Shown one piece after another: positions 18,702-27,858 of a stretch of 64,000 nucleotides of DNA (positions are counted from its first letter, which is position 1; every line of letters begins with the position of its first letter). The DNA is from Bradyrhizobium sp. CCBAU 51765 (GTDB lineage Bacteria; Pseudomonadota; Alphaproteobacteria; Rhizobiales; Xanthobacteraceae), in contig NZ_CP030038.1 in NCBI RefSeq assembly GCF_015291725.1, forward strand, positions 3,585,001 through 3,649,000, in the 5' to 3' direction. The translations under genes were made by a program, and so were the position numbers. The notes beneath the pieces were generated by a model. That model was not told the DNA's origin. It saw only the letters and a program-made list of their open reading frames with translations, and searched no databases.

Positions 18702-19718
18702 ATGGGCATCGAGCATCCGAAATACAAGGTCGCGGTGGTGCAGGCGGCGCCGGCCTGGCTCGATCTCGACGCCTCGATCGACAAGTCGATCGCCCTGATC
18801 AGGGAGGCCGCGGAAAAGGGCGCCAAGCTGATCGCCTTTCCCGAGGCCTTCATCCCCGGTTACCCCTGGCATATCTGGATGGACTCGCCGGCCTGGGCGA
18901 TCGGCCGCGGCTTCGTGCAGCGCTATTTCGACAATTCGCTGTCCTACGACAGCCCGCAGGCCGAGCGGCTGCGCGAGGCCGTGCGCAAGGCAAAGCTCAC
19001 CGCCGTGGTCGGCCTGTCCGAACGCGATGGCGGCAGCCTCTATCTCGCGCAATGGCTGATCGGGCCCGACGGCGAGACCATCGCAAAGCGCCGCAAGCTG
19101 CGGCCGACCCATGCCGAGCGCACCGTCTATGGCGAGGGCGACGGCAGCGACCTTGCCGTGCATGCGCGACCCGACATCGGCCGTCTCGGCGCACTGTGCT
19201 GCTGGGAGCATCTCCAGCCGCTGTCGAAATACGCGATGTATGCCCAGAACGAGCAGGTCCATGTCGCGGCCTGGCCGAGCTTCTCGCTCTACGATCCCTT
19301 CGCGCCGGCGCTGGGTGCCGAGGTCAACAACGCCGCCTCGCGCGTCTACGCGGTGGAGGGCTCCTGCTTCGTGCTGGCGCCTTGCGCGACGGTGTCGCAG
19401 GCCATGATCGACGAGCTCTGCGACCGGCCGGACAAGCATGCGCTGCTGCATGCCGGCGGCGGGTTTGCCGCGATCTACGGCCCCGATGGCAGCCAGATCG
19501 GCGAGAAGTTGGCGCCGGCCCAGGAAGGGCTGCTGATCGCCGAGATCGACCTTGGCGCGATCGGCGTCGCCAAGAACGCCGCTGACCCGGCCGGCCACTA
19601 TTCGCGGCCCGACGTGACGCGGCTTCTGCTCAACAAGAAGCGGTACCAGCGCGTCGAGCAGTTCGCGCTGCCGGTCGACACCGTCGAGCCCACGGAGATC
19701 GCGGCGGCGGCAAGCTGA
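18702..19718 (+). CDS. Nitrilase (carbon-nitrogen hydrolase superfamily)
   Basis: A 338-residue enzyme that hydrolyses organic nitriles to carboxylic acids and ammonia. The catalytic residues are Glu48 (FPEAFIPGYPW), Lys132 (RRKLRPTHAER, with Glu139) and Cys167 in LCCWEH, the diagnostic nitrilase signature. The length fits aliphatic and arylacetonitrile nitrilases. The ATG at 18702 follows a GGAGGCGGG ribosome-binding site; an ATG four codons earlier overlaps that site. The substrate cannot be told from sequence. The divergent AraC gene is the likely regulator. Confidence 0.93.
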   Translation: MGIEHPKYKVAVVQAAPAWLDLDASIDKSIALIREAAEKGAKLIAFPEAFIPGYPWHIWMDSPAWAIGRGFVQRYFDNSLSYDSPQAERLREAVRKAKLTAVVGLSERDGGSLYLAQWLIGPDGETIAKRRKLRPTHAERTVYGEGDGSDLAVHARPDIGRLGALCCWEHLQPLSKYAMYAQNEQVHVAAWPSFSLYDPFAPALGAEVNNAASRVYAVEGSCFVLAPCATVSQAMIDELCDRPDKHALLHAGGGFAAIYGPDGSQIGEKLAPAQEGLLIAEIDLGAIGVAKNAADPAGHYSRPDVTRLLLNKKRYQRVEQFALPVDTVEPTEIAAAAS

Positions 19719-19745
19719 GCGTCGCTGGGCGAAGACGGGCTTACG

Positions 19746-20384
19746 TCAAGCCACACAATGTCCTAGCAGTTCGGGATGTGCGGCGCAGATATGGTGCGCG
19801 CCGGCATCGCGCAGCTCGGCCTCGCTGCCATAGCCATAGAGCACGCCGATTGCGGTCATGCCGTTGGTCCTGGCTCCCACCACGTCATGGCTGCGGTCGC
19901 CGATCATGATCGCGTTGTTCGCGTCGATCCTGGCCTCGTCGAGCGCATAGCGGAGCAGGTCGCGCTTGTCGACGCGGGTGCCGTCGAGCTCGGAGCCGAA
20001 CACGCGCTCGAAGTACGGCTTCAGGCCGAAATGATCGACGATGCGGGTGGCGTAGACCGCAGGCTTGCTGGTCGCGACGAACATGCGCGGTGTTGTCGCA
20101 GCAAGCCTCGTGAGGGTGTCCATGATGCCGGCATAGGCTTCGTTCTCGAAAAGGCCGATATCGCTGAAGCGCTCCCGATAGAGCAGCAGCGCGCGGTCGG
20201 CGAGTTCGTCGGATCCGGTGAGCTTTTTCAAGCTTGCATGCAGCGGCGGCCCGATGCACCAGGTCAGCTCGTCCTCGCTCGGGACAGGCTGGTTGAGCCG
20301 CTCCAGCGCGTATTGGATGGATCGCGTGATCCCCGGCTTGGGATTGGTCAGCGTGCCGTCGAGATCAAAAAAGATTGTCACCAT
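19746..20384 (-). CDS. HAD family hydrolase (phosphoglycolate phosphatase-like)
   Basis: A 212-residue cytoplasmic phosphatase of the haloacid dehalogenase superfamily. Motif I FFDLDGTLTNP is near residue 5, with the Asp nucleophile; motif II is FVATSKP; motif IV is MIGDRSHDVVGARTNG. A small helical cap lies between motifs I and II, as in Gph/PpaX proteins. It probably dephosphorylates a small metabolite such as 2-phosphoglycolate. The start ATG at 20384 is divergent from the lytic transglycosylase gene, 88 bases away. Confidence 0.9.
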   Translation of the reverse strand: MVTIFFDLDGTLTNPKPGITRSIQYALERLNQPVPSEDELTWCIGPPLHASLKKLTGSDELADRALLLYRERFSDIGLFENEAYAGIMDTLTRLAATTPRMFVATSKPAVYATRIVDHFGLKPYFERVFGSELDGTRVDKRDLLRYALDEARIDANNAIMIGDRSHDVVGARTNGMTAIGVLYGYGSEAELRDAGAHHICAAHPELLGHCVA

Positions 20385-20472
20385 TCGGGCGCGACCTGCG
20401 TTGATACTGCCGCTTGTGCTAGTTGGCTGGGGTTCCAAGTCAAGGTCCGATTTGTCCGATAGCGTCAATGCC

Positions 20473-21426
20473 ATGCGAATAGCTCGGGTCATCGCAGTCT
20501 TGTGCCACGCCGTCGTGCTGTCGCCGGTGCTCGCGGAGGAAACGCCGTCCCCCGTCGTGCCTTCCAATGCCGAGGAACCCGCGAAGCCTGCGGAGAAGCC
20601 CGCAGACGCGCGCGAGAGCGACACGCGGGAGTCGATCTGCCTGATCGTGGAGGCGGCTGCGCGCGATGCCAATCTCCCGCTCGAATTTTTCGCCCGGGTG
20701 ATCTGGCAGGAGAGCCGCTTCCAGGCCGATGCGGTCGGCCCCATGACGCGCAACGGCGAGCACGCACAAGGGATCGCGCAGTTCATGCCGGGGACTGCAA
20801 GCGAGCGCGGGCTGCTCAATCCATTCAATCCGGTGCAGGCATTGCCGAAGTCTGCCGAGTTTTTGAACGAGCTGCGCAACCAGTTCGGCAATCTCGGCCT
20901 CGCCGCGGCGGCCTACAATGCTGGTCCGCGGCGTGTGCAGGAATGGCTTGCTGGCACCGGGCCGATGCCGGAGCAAACCCGCAACTACGTCTTCGCCATC
21001 ACCGGCACCAGCGTCGATGCCTGGGCCAAGGCAGGCAGCACCGGCAAGGGGCCGCCGAGTTCACCTCCGACGAGCTGCCGTGATCTGATGGCGCTGCTCA
21101 AGCGCGCGCCGAACCCGTTTGTCGCCGAGCTCGAGCAGCATGTGGAGCTTGCCGCTGCAAAGATCTGGGGGGTGCAGCTCGCGGCCGGCTTCGACCGCAA
21201 CAAGGCGCTGGCGATGTATTCCAGGGCGGTCACGAAACTGAGCGCCGTGATCGGCGAGCGTGACCCGAGCCTGCTAAGCTCGGTGATGCGCAGCCGCGGC
21301 ACGCGCGCCTTCTACCAGGTCCGTATCGGCGCGGATACCAGAGCCGAGGCCGATGATCTGTGCAACCGCATCCGCAAGGCAGGCGGCGCCTGCTTCGTGC
21401 TGAAGAACAAGGGTGTGAGCGGGTAG
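20473..21426 (+). CDS. Lytic transglycosylase (SLT domain)
   Basis: A 317-residue exported enzyme that cleaves peptidoglycan between MurNAc and GlcNAc. The signal peptide (MRIARVIAVLCHAVVLSPVLA) is followed by a Pro/Glu-rich linker and a Slt domain with the catalytic glutamate in WQESRFQADAVGP and the GIAQFMPGTA, AAYNAGPRRV signatures. The C-terminal third looks like an added helical domain ending in a SPOR-like beta pattern (FYQVRIGADTRAEADDLCNR), which could target it to division sites. It stands alone, followed by an interspersed repeat. Confidence 0.9.
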   Translation: MRIARVIAVLCHAVVLSPVLAEETPSPVVPSNAEEPAKPAEKPADARESDTRESICLIVEAAARDANLPLEFFARVIWQESRFQADAVGPMTRNGEHAQGIAQFMPGTASERGLLNPFNPVQALPKSAEFLNELRNQFGNLGLAAAAYNAGPRRVQEWLAGTGPMPEQTRNYVFAITGTSVDAWAKAGSTGKGPPSSPPTSCRDLMALLKRAPNPFVAELEQHVELAAAKIWGVQLAAGFDRNKALAMYSRAVTKLSAVIGERDPSLLSSVMRSRGTRAFYQVRIGADTRAEADDLCNRIRKAGGACFVLKNKGVSG

Positions 21427-21445
21427 GGCGCGTCTCTCTCCGCTG

Positions 21446-21573
21446 GTCATTCCGGGGCGCGCCCTCTTCGGCGCGAGCCCGGAATCCCTCGCACGGCAGT
21501 CTCTGCGGCCCAATGGATTCTCAGGTGCGCAATTGCGCACCATAGCTCGCGATTTCGTCCCGCCCGGGAATGA
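21446..21573. repeat. Interspersed palindromic repeat, family A copy 1
   Basis: A non-coding element bounded by GTCATTCCGGGGCG and CGGGAATGAC that can fold on itself. It contains the palindrome GGTGCGCAATTGCGCACC. A 42-base segment (21508-21549) is identical, in reverse orientation, to 23329-23370. The two copies bracket azlC-azlD-trmO. Confidence 0.85.
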
Positions 21574-21685
21574 CCGCTGTGGGTGTCGGCGCTACGCATG
21601 CCAGCCCCGCCGCCGGCTTCCTTGACGCGGATGCCCCCATTGCCCGTTATGCAGGCACGATTCCGTAACCCCGATCGACACTCCC

Positions 21686-22426
21686 GTGGCGCTTCCTCCG
21701 CTCGATTCCCCTCAATGGCAAAGTCCGTGGCGCGCGTTTGCGTGGGGACTGCGTTCGATCACGCAGACGATCCTCACCATCGTGCTGTTCGTGACCTATC
21801 TCGGCATCGGCGCGCTTGCTCACGACACCCATTTCAGCCTGGTCTGGGCGCTCGCCTCGACGCTGTTCGTCTGGGCCGGTCCCGCGCAGATCATTCTCAT
21901 CACGACGCTCGGCTCGGGCGCGACCATCATCCAGTCCGCGATCGCGGTGACGGTGAGCGCCATTCGGCTGTTTCCGATGGTCGTGTCGGTGCTGCCGCTG
22001 ATGCGGACGCCGACGACGAAACGACGCGAGCTGGTCTTCGCCGCGCATCTGACGGCGGTGACGCTGTGGGTCGAGTGCCATCGCTTCCTGCCGCTTGTGC
22101 CGCGGGAGCGGCGCATCGCCTTCGTCCACGGGCTCGGCTGTGGCCTCGTATCGGTGTGCCTCGTCGCCAACACCGTCGGCTATTTCCTCGCCGCCAATCT
22201 GACCCAGACGCTGGGAGCGGCGATCCTGCTGCTGACGCCGCTGTCCTTCCTGTTCTCGACCGCGCGCAACAGCCGCGAGGTCGCCGACGTCGTCGCGCTG
22301 GCGCTCGGGATCGTGCTCTATCCGCTGGCCGCCAGGATGAACTCCGGCCTCGACATCCTCGTCAGCGGTGTCGCGGCCGGCACGATCGCTTATGGCGTGC
22401 ATTGGTGGCGGGAGGTGCGCGCATGA
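21686..22426 (+). CDS. azlC: AzlC family branched-chain amino acid export permease
   Basis: A 246-residue inner-membrane protein with 5-7 hydrophobic helices. It is the large subunit of the AzlCD exporter (family members export branched-chain amino acids or related compounds). Family traits include WALASTLFVWAGPAQIILI and the helix pair around GLVSVCLVANTVGYFLA. A GTG start at 21686 is used; no better ATG exists. The stop overlaps the azlD start (ATGA), so translation is coupled. Confidence 0.9.
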   Translation: MALPPLDSPQWQSPWRAFAWGLRSITQTILTIVLFVTYLGIGALAHDTHFSLVWALASTLFVWAGPAQIILITTLGSGATIIQSAIAVTVSAIRLFPMVVSVLPLMRTPTTKRRELVFAAHLTAVTLWVECHRFLPLVPRERRIAFVHGLGCGLVSVCLVANTVGYFLAANLTQTLGAAILLLTPLSFLFSTARNSREVADVVALALGIVLYPLAARMNSGLDILVSGVAAGTIAYGVHWWREVRA

Positions 22427-22773
22427 GCTTTGCACAGCTCATCGGCGACTGGCACGCGCTCGCCGTGCTGTTCGTCGCCGGCGTCGTTCCGAACCAGATC
22501 TGGCGCATGCTGGGGCTGTGGTTCGGCGGCGGCATCGACGAGGGCTCGGAGCTCCTGGTCTGGGTGCGGGCGGTCGCGACCGCGATCCTGGCCGGTGTCA
22601 TCGCCCAGATCGTGGTGGAGCCGCCAGGGGCGCTTTCCACTGTACCTGACGTGCTGCGCTATGGCGCGGTCGGCGCCGGACTCGTCGTCTTCCTGCTGAC
22701 CCGCCGCTCGATCTTCGCCGGCGTGGTCACGGGCGAAGTCTTCATGCTGGCCGGCAAGTGGTGGTTGGGCTAA
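22423..22773 (+). CDS. azlD: AzlD family small export subunit
   Basis: A 116-residue membrane protein with about four hydrophobic helices, the small partner of AzlC. The family-typical N-terminal segment (FVAGVVPNQIWRMLGLWFG) and C-terminal GEVFMLAGKWWLG are present. It overlaps azlC by four bases. The trmO gene follows after 30 bases, perhaps on the same transcript. The exported substrate is not determined by sequence. Confidence 0.88.
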   Translation: MSFAQLIGDWHALAVLFVAGVVPNQIWRMLGLWFGGGIDEGSELLVWVRAVATAILAGVIAQIVVEPPGALSTVPDVLRYGAVGAGLVVFLLTRRSIFAGVVTGEVFMLAGKWWLG

Positions 22774-22803
22774 AACCGCCGGCGAACAGCAAGGAACTGA
22801 AAC

Positions 22804-23295
22804 ATGGTTCGCGAACAGGAGCTACGCGAGGGCGAGGTCGCCATCGAGCTGCCGCCGACGCAGGATGCCGGCCTCGTCTTCATCGGCCGTATCCGCACGC
22901 CCTGGACGTCGCGCCTGGAAACGCCGCGGCAGGGGCGTCAGGACGGCCCGATATGCCGGCTCGAGATCTTCGAGCCGTTCGTGCCAGCGATCAAGGGCGT
23001 CGATTTCTACAGCAATCTCGAAGTGCTCTACTGGCTCGACCAGTCGCGCCGCGACATCATCCTGCAAAGCCCGAAGAATAACGAGAAGACCCGCGGCACG
23101 TTCTCGCTGCGCTCGCCGGTTCGGCCCAACCCGATCGGCACGTCGATCGTGAAGCTGGTCGGCATCGAGGGCAATGCGATCCTGGTGCGTGGGCTCGATT
23201 GCCTCGACAACACACCGCTGATCGATCTCAAGCCCGACCGCTGCGAGTTCACGCCACTGGCCGCGCCGCAGAAGGGCGATTTCGAGATGGAGTGA
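22804..23295 (+). CDS. trmO: tRNA N6-threonylcarbamoyladenosine methyltransferase TrmO (TsaA domain)
   Basis: A 163-residue protein made of one TsaA/TrmO domain, which methylates t6A at position 37 of certain tRNAs using S-adenosylmethionine. The opening IGRIRTPW and the core RSPVRPNPIGTS match the family, and LDCLDNTPLIDLKP matches its conserved C-terminal motif. It is shorter than E. coli TrmO, lacking the extra C-terminal domain, as is common in bacteria. It could be in the azlCD transcript. Confidence 0.85.
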   Translation: MVREQELREGEVAIELPPTQDAGLVFIGRIRTPWTSRLETPRQGRQDGPICRLEIFEPFVPAIKGVDFYSNLEVLYWLDQSRRDIILQSPKNNEKTRGTFSLRSPVRPNPIGTSIVKLVGIEGNAILVRGLDCLDNTPLIDLKPDRCEFTPLAAPQKGDFEME

Positions 23296-23302
23296 TTTCC
23301 TC

Positions 23303-23427
23303 CGTCATTCCGGGGCGTGCCGAAGCCACGAGCTATGGTGCGCAATTGCGCACCTGAGAATCCATTGGGCGGCGAGACGGTGGTGAAATGGATTCCAGGC
23401 TCGCGCTACGCGCGCCCCGGAATGACG
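23303..23427. repeat. Interspersed palindromic repeat, family A copy 2 (inverted)
   Basis: The element is bounded by CGTCATTCCGGGGCG and CGCCCCGGAATGACG. Its 42-base segment 23329-23370 is the exact reverse complement of 21508-21549. It lies between the convergent trmO and HIT genes and may also act as a terminator. Confidence 0.85.
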
Positions 23428-23428
23428 A

Positions 23429-23854
23429 TCAACCCTTCAACGCCGCGATCAGCTTGGCCGCGTGCTCTTCCAGCACCTTGGCGTCTTCCATGCGGCTCGC
23501 TGGCGGCAGCATGGCGACGCCGTCGTGGCGTGGCATCACATGCATGTGCAGGTGAAACACCACCTGTCCTCCGGCAGGCTCGTTGAACTGCTGCACGGTG
23601 ATGCCGTCAGCGTTGAACGCCTTCATCGCGGCGGCCGCGATCTTGTGCGCGGCGCGGGCGACATGGGCGTAGTCGTCCGGCTTGATGTCGAGGATGTTGC
23701 GGGCAGGGGCCTTGGGGATCACGAGGGTGTGGCCGGGCGTGCGCGGCATGATGTCGAGGAAGGCCAGCACGTGCTCGTCCTCGTAGACCTTGTAGCAGGG
23801 CAGCTCGCCGCGCAGAATCTTTGCGAAGATGTTGTTGGTGTCGTAGGCGGTCAT
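23429..23854 (-). CDS. HIT family nucleotide hydrolase
   Basis: A 141-residue histidine-triad protein. The catalytic triad HLHMHV (His101, His103, His105) and the N-terminal IFAKILRGELPCYKVYEDE are typical of the HinT branch, which hydrolyses nucleoside phosphoramidates and AMP-linked compounds. It is cytoplasmic. It follows a GNAT-like gene by 60 bases on the same strand and may be co-transcribed with it. Confidence 0.94.
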   Translation of the reverse strand: MTAYDTNNIFAKILRGELPCYKVYEDEHVLAFLDIMPRTPGHTLVIPKAPARNILDIKPDDYAHVARAAHKIAAAAMKAFNADGITVQQFNEPAGGQVVFHLHMHVMPRHDGVAMLPPASRMEDAKVLEEHAAKLIAALKG

Positions 23855-23914
23855 GATAGCTCCTCGGCGGCTCCTCGAGATTTTGCACTTACTGTCACCA
23901 GCGGCGGCGAGGCG

Positions 23915-25156
23915 TCAAGGCGCCTCATCGGCGCCCTTGCGGAACGGGCCGAGCTCGGCGAGCTCCCGTCCGGCCTCCGCGACATAGGCGCGCTCGCGCT
24001 TGAGGTAATCGTCGATGGCGCGGCGCAGGCCCGGATCGGCGATGAAGTGGGCGGAGTAGGTGGTACGCGGCAGGTAGCCGCGCGCGATCTTGTGTTCGCC
24101 CTGCGCGCCGGCCTCGACATGCTTCAGGCCGTGTCTGATCGCGAAGTCGATCGCCTGATAGTAGCAGACCTCGAAATGCAGGAACGGATGATGCTCGACC
24201 GCGCCCCAGTTGCGGCCGAACAGCGTGTCCGAGCCGATGAAGTTGATCGCACCCGCGATCCAGCGGCCGTTGCGGCGGGCCATCACCAGCAGCACGTCCG
24301 CGCTCATGGTCTCGCCGATCAGTGAGAAGAACTCGCGCGTCAGGTAAGGCCGGCCCCATTTTCGCGAGCCGGTCTCCATGTAGAATTCGAAGAAGGCATC
24401 CCAGGCGTCCTCGGTGATGTCCTTGCCCGTGAGGCAGTGGATCGTGATCCCCGCGGCCAGCGCGTCGCGCCGCTCGCGCTTGATCGATTTGCGGTGGCGG
24501 GAGTTCAGCGTCGCCAGGAAATCGTCGAAGCTCGTAAACCCCTCGTTGTGCCAGTGGAACTGCTGGTCGGTGCGCTGGAGGAAGCCGTGCTCTGCGAGCA
24601 GCTTCCATTCGGCCTCGCGCGCGAAGGTGACGTGGACCGAGGACGCCTTGCTGACGCCGCACAGCGCCACCAGCCCGCTCGCCAGCGCCTCAGTGATCCG
24701 CTCGCGGTCGATGCCGTCGCGGACCAGCAACCGCGGTCCCGTGGCCGGGGTGAACGGCACCGAGACCTGGAGCTTTGGATAGTAGCGCCCGCCCGCGCGC
24801 TCATAAGCGTCTGCCCAGCCGCGGTCGAAGACGTATTCGCCTTGCGAGTGCGATTTCAGATAGCAGGGCACGACGCCGACGACGCGGCCGTCGAGCTTGG
24901 CCACCAGATGCCGCGGACCCCAGCCGGTGCGGATGGTCGCCGAACCCGATTTCTCGGCGGCGGATAGAAATGCGTGCGAGACGAAGGGGTTATAGGCAGG
25001 ACTTGAGAGGCCGAGGGAATCGCCTGGAAGGACGGATGAGGTTCCCAGGCCATGCCCCTTGCAAGCCTTGCCGGGATTGGCGCAGGCGTCCCAATCCTCG
25101 GGCGAGACTTCGCCGATGGATGGTACGGCCTCGAGCGTAATGTCGGATGATGCCAT
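23915..25156 (-). CDS. GNAT-like N-acetyltransferase (DUF482 / peptidogalycan type)
   Basis: A 413-residue protein of the DUF482 family, which shares the FemAB/GNAT fold. Characteristic stretches are NSRHRKSIKRERR, FYMETGSRKWGRPYLTREFF and FGRNWGAVEHHPFLHFEVCYYQ. Members are thought to transfer an acyl or aminoacyl group, but no substrate is established here. The ATG at 25156 excludes an upstream low-quality extension. It precedes the HIT gene, possibly in one transcript. Confidence 0.88.
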   Translation of the reverse strand: MASSDITLEAVPSIGEVSPEDWDACANPGKACKGHGLGTSSVLPGDSLGLSSPAYNPFVSHAFLSAAEKSGSATIRTGWGPRHLVAKLDGRVVGVVPCYLKSHSQGEYVFDRGWADAYERAGGRYYPKLQVSVPFTPATGPRLLVRDGIDRERITEALASGLVALCGVSKASSVHVTFAREAEWKLLAEHGFLQRTDQQFHWHNEGFTSFDDFLATLNSRHRKSIKRERRDALAAGITIHCLTGKDITEDAWDAFFEFYMETGSRKWGRPYLTREFFSLIGETMSADVLLVMARRNGRWIAGAINFIGSDTLFGRNWGAVEHHPFLHFEVCYYQAIDFAIRHGLKHVEAGAQGEHKIARGYLPRTTYSAHFIADPGLRRAIDDYLKRERAYVAEAGRELAELGPFRKGADEAP

Positions 25157-25366
25157 TGCGCCCAAGATCGTGCATTGCAGCAGCGACTTCAAGGGGTGGA
25201 GGAACACAGGTCTCGTGCCCCGGACGCAGCGCAATACCTGGTGGTGCGCTGCTGAGCCGGGGGCCAGGTGGCAGCGCGCTCGCGGAGAGATGGGTCCGGC
25301 TCTGCACAGCGATGCGTTGCAGCGCGTCCGGGACACGAGAGCTTATGTGCGGCGACGACGACGCCT

Positions 25367-26113
25367 CTACGGCACAAACCCCTCGAAGATCATCTGATCC
25401 GCATACTGGGCGACCCGCGTCCGCTGCTCCGGGGTGCGCACGGTCCAGCCGAGCAGGGCGCAGCCGAAGACGTTGCGGGCGATCCAGGGGGCGGGGGCCG
25501 GGAGGTGGTCGACCTTGAAAGCGACGAAGTGGGGCTGGGTCTGGAAGCCGTGGCGCAGGTACAGCATGCTGTCGCGCTGCTGCTGCGTCAGGTCAGCCCA
25601 ATACTCATCCTCATAGGTCCGTTGCGCGACGATGCCGCGCGGACGGGAGGGCAGCAATTGGCGCAGCGCCAGCACCTGGTCGGGATCGAACGACATGCCG
25701 ACCGCCGGGCCGTCATAGGACGCCAAGACTTCAGCCATCCGCTTCACCAGCTTGCGGTCGCCGCCAAAATGACTCTTCACCTCGATCACCAGCGGTACGC
25801 GCCCAGCGACGATGGCGCAGAGGTCGCTGAGCGACATCATCCGCTCGTCGGTGTCCCTGAACCTGACCGCCTTCAGCTCCGCCGCGGTCTTCGAGATGAC
25901 GTCCCCGGTGGCCTCGGTGAGGCGGCCCAGCGCGTGATCGTGATGCACCATGGCCTCGCCGTCGGACGAGAGCTGGATATCGACCTCGATCGTGAAATTG
26001 CCCGCAATCGCAGCCTGCACCGCGGCCGGCATGTTCTCGACGATGCCGCGCGAAATGTCGTGCAGGCCGCGATGGGCGACCGGCCGGGCTGTCAGCCAAT
26101 CCGGAGCGCGCAT
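25367..26113 (-). CDS. Glycerophosphodiester phosphodiesterase
   Basis: A 248-residue cytoplasmic GDPD that hydrolyses glycerophosphodiesters to glycerol-3-phosphate and an alcohol, recycling lipid head groups. The catalytic features are the HRG near residue 14, IEVDIQLSSDGEAMVHHD with the Glu/Asp metal ligands and second His around 46-61, and IEVKSHFGGD near 130. There is no signal peptide. It starts five bases after the stop of the RidA gene, so the two form an operon. Confidence 0.93.
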   Translation of the reverse strand: MRAPDWLTARPVAHRGLHDISRGIVENMPAAVQAAIAGNFTIEVDIQLSSDGEAMVHHDHALGRLTEATGDVISKTAAELKAVRFRDTDERMMSLSDLCAIVAGRVPLVIEVKSHFGGDRKLVKRMAEVLASYDGPAVGMSFDPDQVLALRQLLPSRPRGIVAQRTYEDEYWADLTQQQRDSMLYLRHGFQTQPHFVAFKVDHLPAPAPWIARNVFGCALLGWTVRTPEQRTRVAQYADQMIFEGFVP

Positions 26114-26118
26114 TCGTG

Positions 26119-26586
26119 TCAGGCGACCTCGAACACGCCTTCGACCTCGACCGCCGCATCGGCGGGCAACGAGGCGACCCCGACGGTGGTCCGGGCATGG
26201 CGGCCCTTGTCGCCGAAGGCGGCGACCATCAGGTCGGAGGCGCCGTTGAGCACCTTCGGCCCGTCGAGGAAGTCTGGCGCCGAGTTGATGAAGCCGCCGA
26301 GGCGCACCACCCGCACGACCTTGTCGAGATCGCCGAGCGCCGCCTTGACCTGGGCCAGCAGGTTCACCGCGCAGCCACGCGCGGCCGCCGCGCCCTCTTC
26401 AATGGAGACCCCAGCACCGAGCTTGCCCTTGGCGATCAGCTTGCCGGCGGGGTCGAAGCAGACCTGGCCGGAGACGAACAGCAGATTGCCGGTGCGCACG
26501 AACGGGACGTAGTTGGCGACGGGAGTGGGCGCCTCGTGCAGCTTGATGCCCTGTTCCGCCAGTTTCTGCTCGACCGTGCCCGCCAT
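26119..26586 (-). CDS. RidA family protein (copy 1)
   Basis: A 155-residue member of the RidA/YjgF/YER057c superfamily; some members deaminate reactive enamine or imine intermediates. Family segments are LLFVSGQVCFDPAGKL and VNLLAQVKAALGDLDKVVRVV. It belongs to a longer subgroup than canonical RidA and lacks a clear catalytic Arg motif near the C-terminus, so its activity is uncertain. It overlaps nothing and leads a two-gene operon with GDPD. It is divergent from eipB. Confidence 0.9.
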   Translation of the reverse strand: MAGTVEQKLAEQGIKLHEAPTPVANYVPFVRTGNLLFVSGQVCFDPAGKLIAKGKLGAGVSIEEGAAAARGCAVNLLAQVKAALGDLDKVVRVVRLGGFINSAPDFLDGPKVLNGASDLMVAAFGDKGRHARTTVGVASLPADAAVEVEGVFEVA

Positions 26587-26808
26587 GTCCGACCTCGTTG
26601 TCCAAAATCATTGCCCCGGCGCGTCCGTTTGAAGGCCGGGCGCGCCCTGTTTCGCCCATCGTGCCGTCACATGCAAGCAACCGGAAGGGGGCGCATTTTG
26701 TTGAGGCTGGCCAACGCGAAGGGGCAACTTTACGTGAAACGGCCTCAGTTGCGACGCAATGGAACGGTCATTAAAATGTCGAATCTGCGCTTTCCTCAGG
26801 GAACAGAC

Positions 26809-27654
26809 ATGGTGCACCTTTTCCGGACTTCGCTCGGTGTGATGGCGCTCGCGGCGGCCGCTTTCGGCCCCGGCGGCGGGGCGTTGGCCGCCAATGGTCC
26901 GTTCCTCGCGCACCAGGCGCTGTATGACCTCAATCTCGTCAAATCGCGCTCCAATTCGGTCAACAGTGCCCGCGGCCGCATCCTCTACAATTTCACGGGG
27001 AACGCCTGCGAGGGCTATACCTCGGAATTCCGCCAGGTTTCCGAGCTCGACAGCGGCGAGGGCAAGGTCACGCTCAGCGACCTCCGCTCCAATTCCTGGG
27101 AGGACGCCGCCGGCAAGAGCTACCGCTTCAAGATCGAGACGCGCATGAACGAGGTGGATGCCGGCCGCGTCGACGGTTCGGCCGAGCGCGACGGCGACCA
27201 CATAAACGTCAAGCTGAAGCTGCCGGCGCCGAAGAGCTTTACACTCGACGGCAAGATCGTGTTCCCGACCGAGCAGATCCAGCGCATCATCGCCGCCGCC
27301 AAGGAAGGCAAGTCGCTGCTCGAGCTCTCCGTCTATGACGGCTCGGACGACGGCCAGAAAGTCTACAACACGCTGACCGTGATCGGCCAGCCGATCCCCG
27401 CCGACCGCGCCACCTCGTCCGATCCGTCGACCTCGGACGAGCACATGAAATCGATGAAGCGCTGGCCCGTCACCGTCAGCTATTTCGATCGCGACGCCCA
27501 GCAGAAAGAGGGCGAGCAGACGCCGGTCTATGCGATGTCGTTCGAGCTCTACGAGAACGGCGTCTCGCGCCAGCTCGTGCTCGACTACAACGATTTCGTG
27601 ATCTCGGGTTCGATGGGCAAGTTCGACGTCAAGGATAGCAAGCCCTGCAATTGA
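26809..27654 (+). CDS. eipB: Cell-envelope integrity protein EipB (DUF1849)
   Basis: A 281-residue periplasmic protein of the EipB family, a beta-spiral protein needed for envelope stability in Brucella and conserved in Hyphomicrobiales. The signal peptide spans about residues 1-27 (ending LAANG). The two conserved cysteines are in GNACEGYTSEFRQ and the terminal KPCN and can form a disulphide. The ATG at 26809 follows CAGGGAAC; an in-frame ATG at 26776 would lengthen the signal region and has a poorer ribosome-binding site. Confidence 0.92.
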   Translation: MVHLFRTSLGVMALAAAAFGPGGGALAANGPFLAHQALYDLNLVKSRSNSVNSARGRILYNFTGNACEGYTSEFRQVSELDSGEGKVTLSDLRSNSWEDAAGKSYRFKIETRMNEVDAGRVDGSAERDGDHINVKLKLPAPKSFTLDGKIVFPTEQIQRIIAAAKEGKSLLELSVYDGSDDGQKVYNTLTVIGQPIPADRATSSDPSTSDEHMKSMKRWPVTVSYFDRDAQQKEGEQTPVYAMSFELYENGVSRQLVLDYNDFVISGSMGKFDVKDSKPCN

Positions 27655-27673
27655 GGGGGCGTGCTCTCTCCTC

Positions 27674-27795
27674 CGTCATTGCGAGCCAACGGGTCCGCGC
27701 GGCGCGCGGCCCGATGACAGGCTCCGCGAAGCAATCCAGAATCCCTCCGCGGAACGATTCTGGATTGCTTCGTCGCTTCGCTCCTCGCAATGACG
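27674..27795. repeat. Interspersed repeat, family B copy 1
   Basis: The element is bounded by CGTCATTGCGAG and CTCGCAATGACG, with internal AAGCAATCCAGAATCC pairing with GATTCTGGATTGCTT. A 28-base segment (27749-27776) is identical to 41920-41947. It separates eipB from the second ridA gene. Confidence 0.85.
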
Positions 27796-27858
27796 GGCTA
27801 GCTCTCAGCTCGCTCTCCAGCTACGCTCCTCCGAACCACGAATTCCGGGAGCCAGCCC

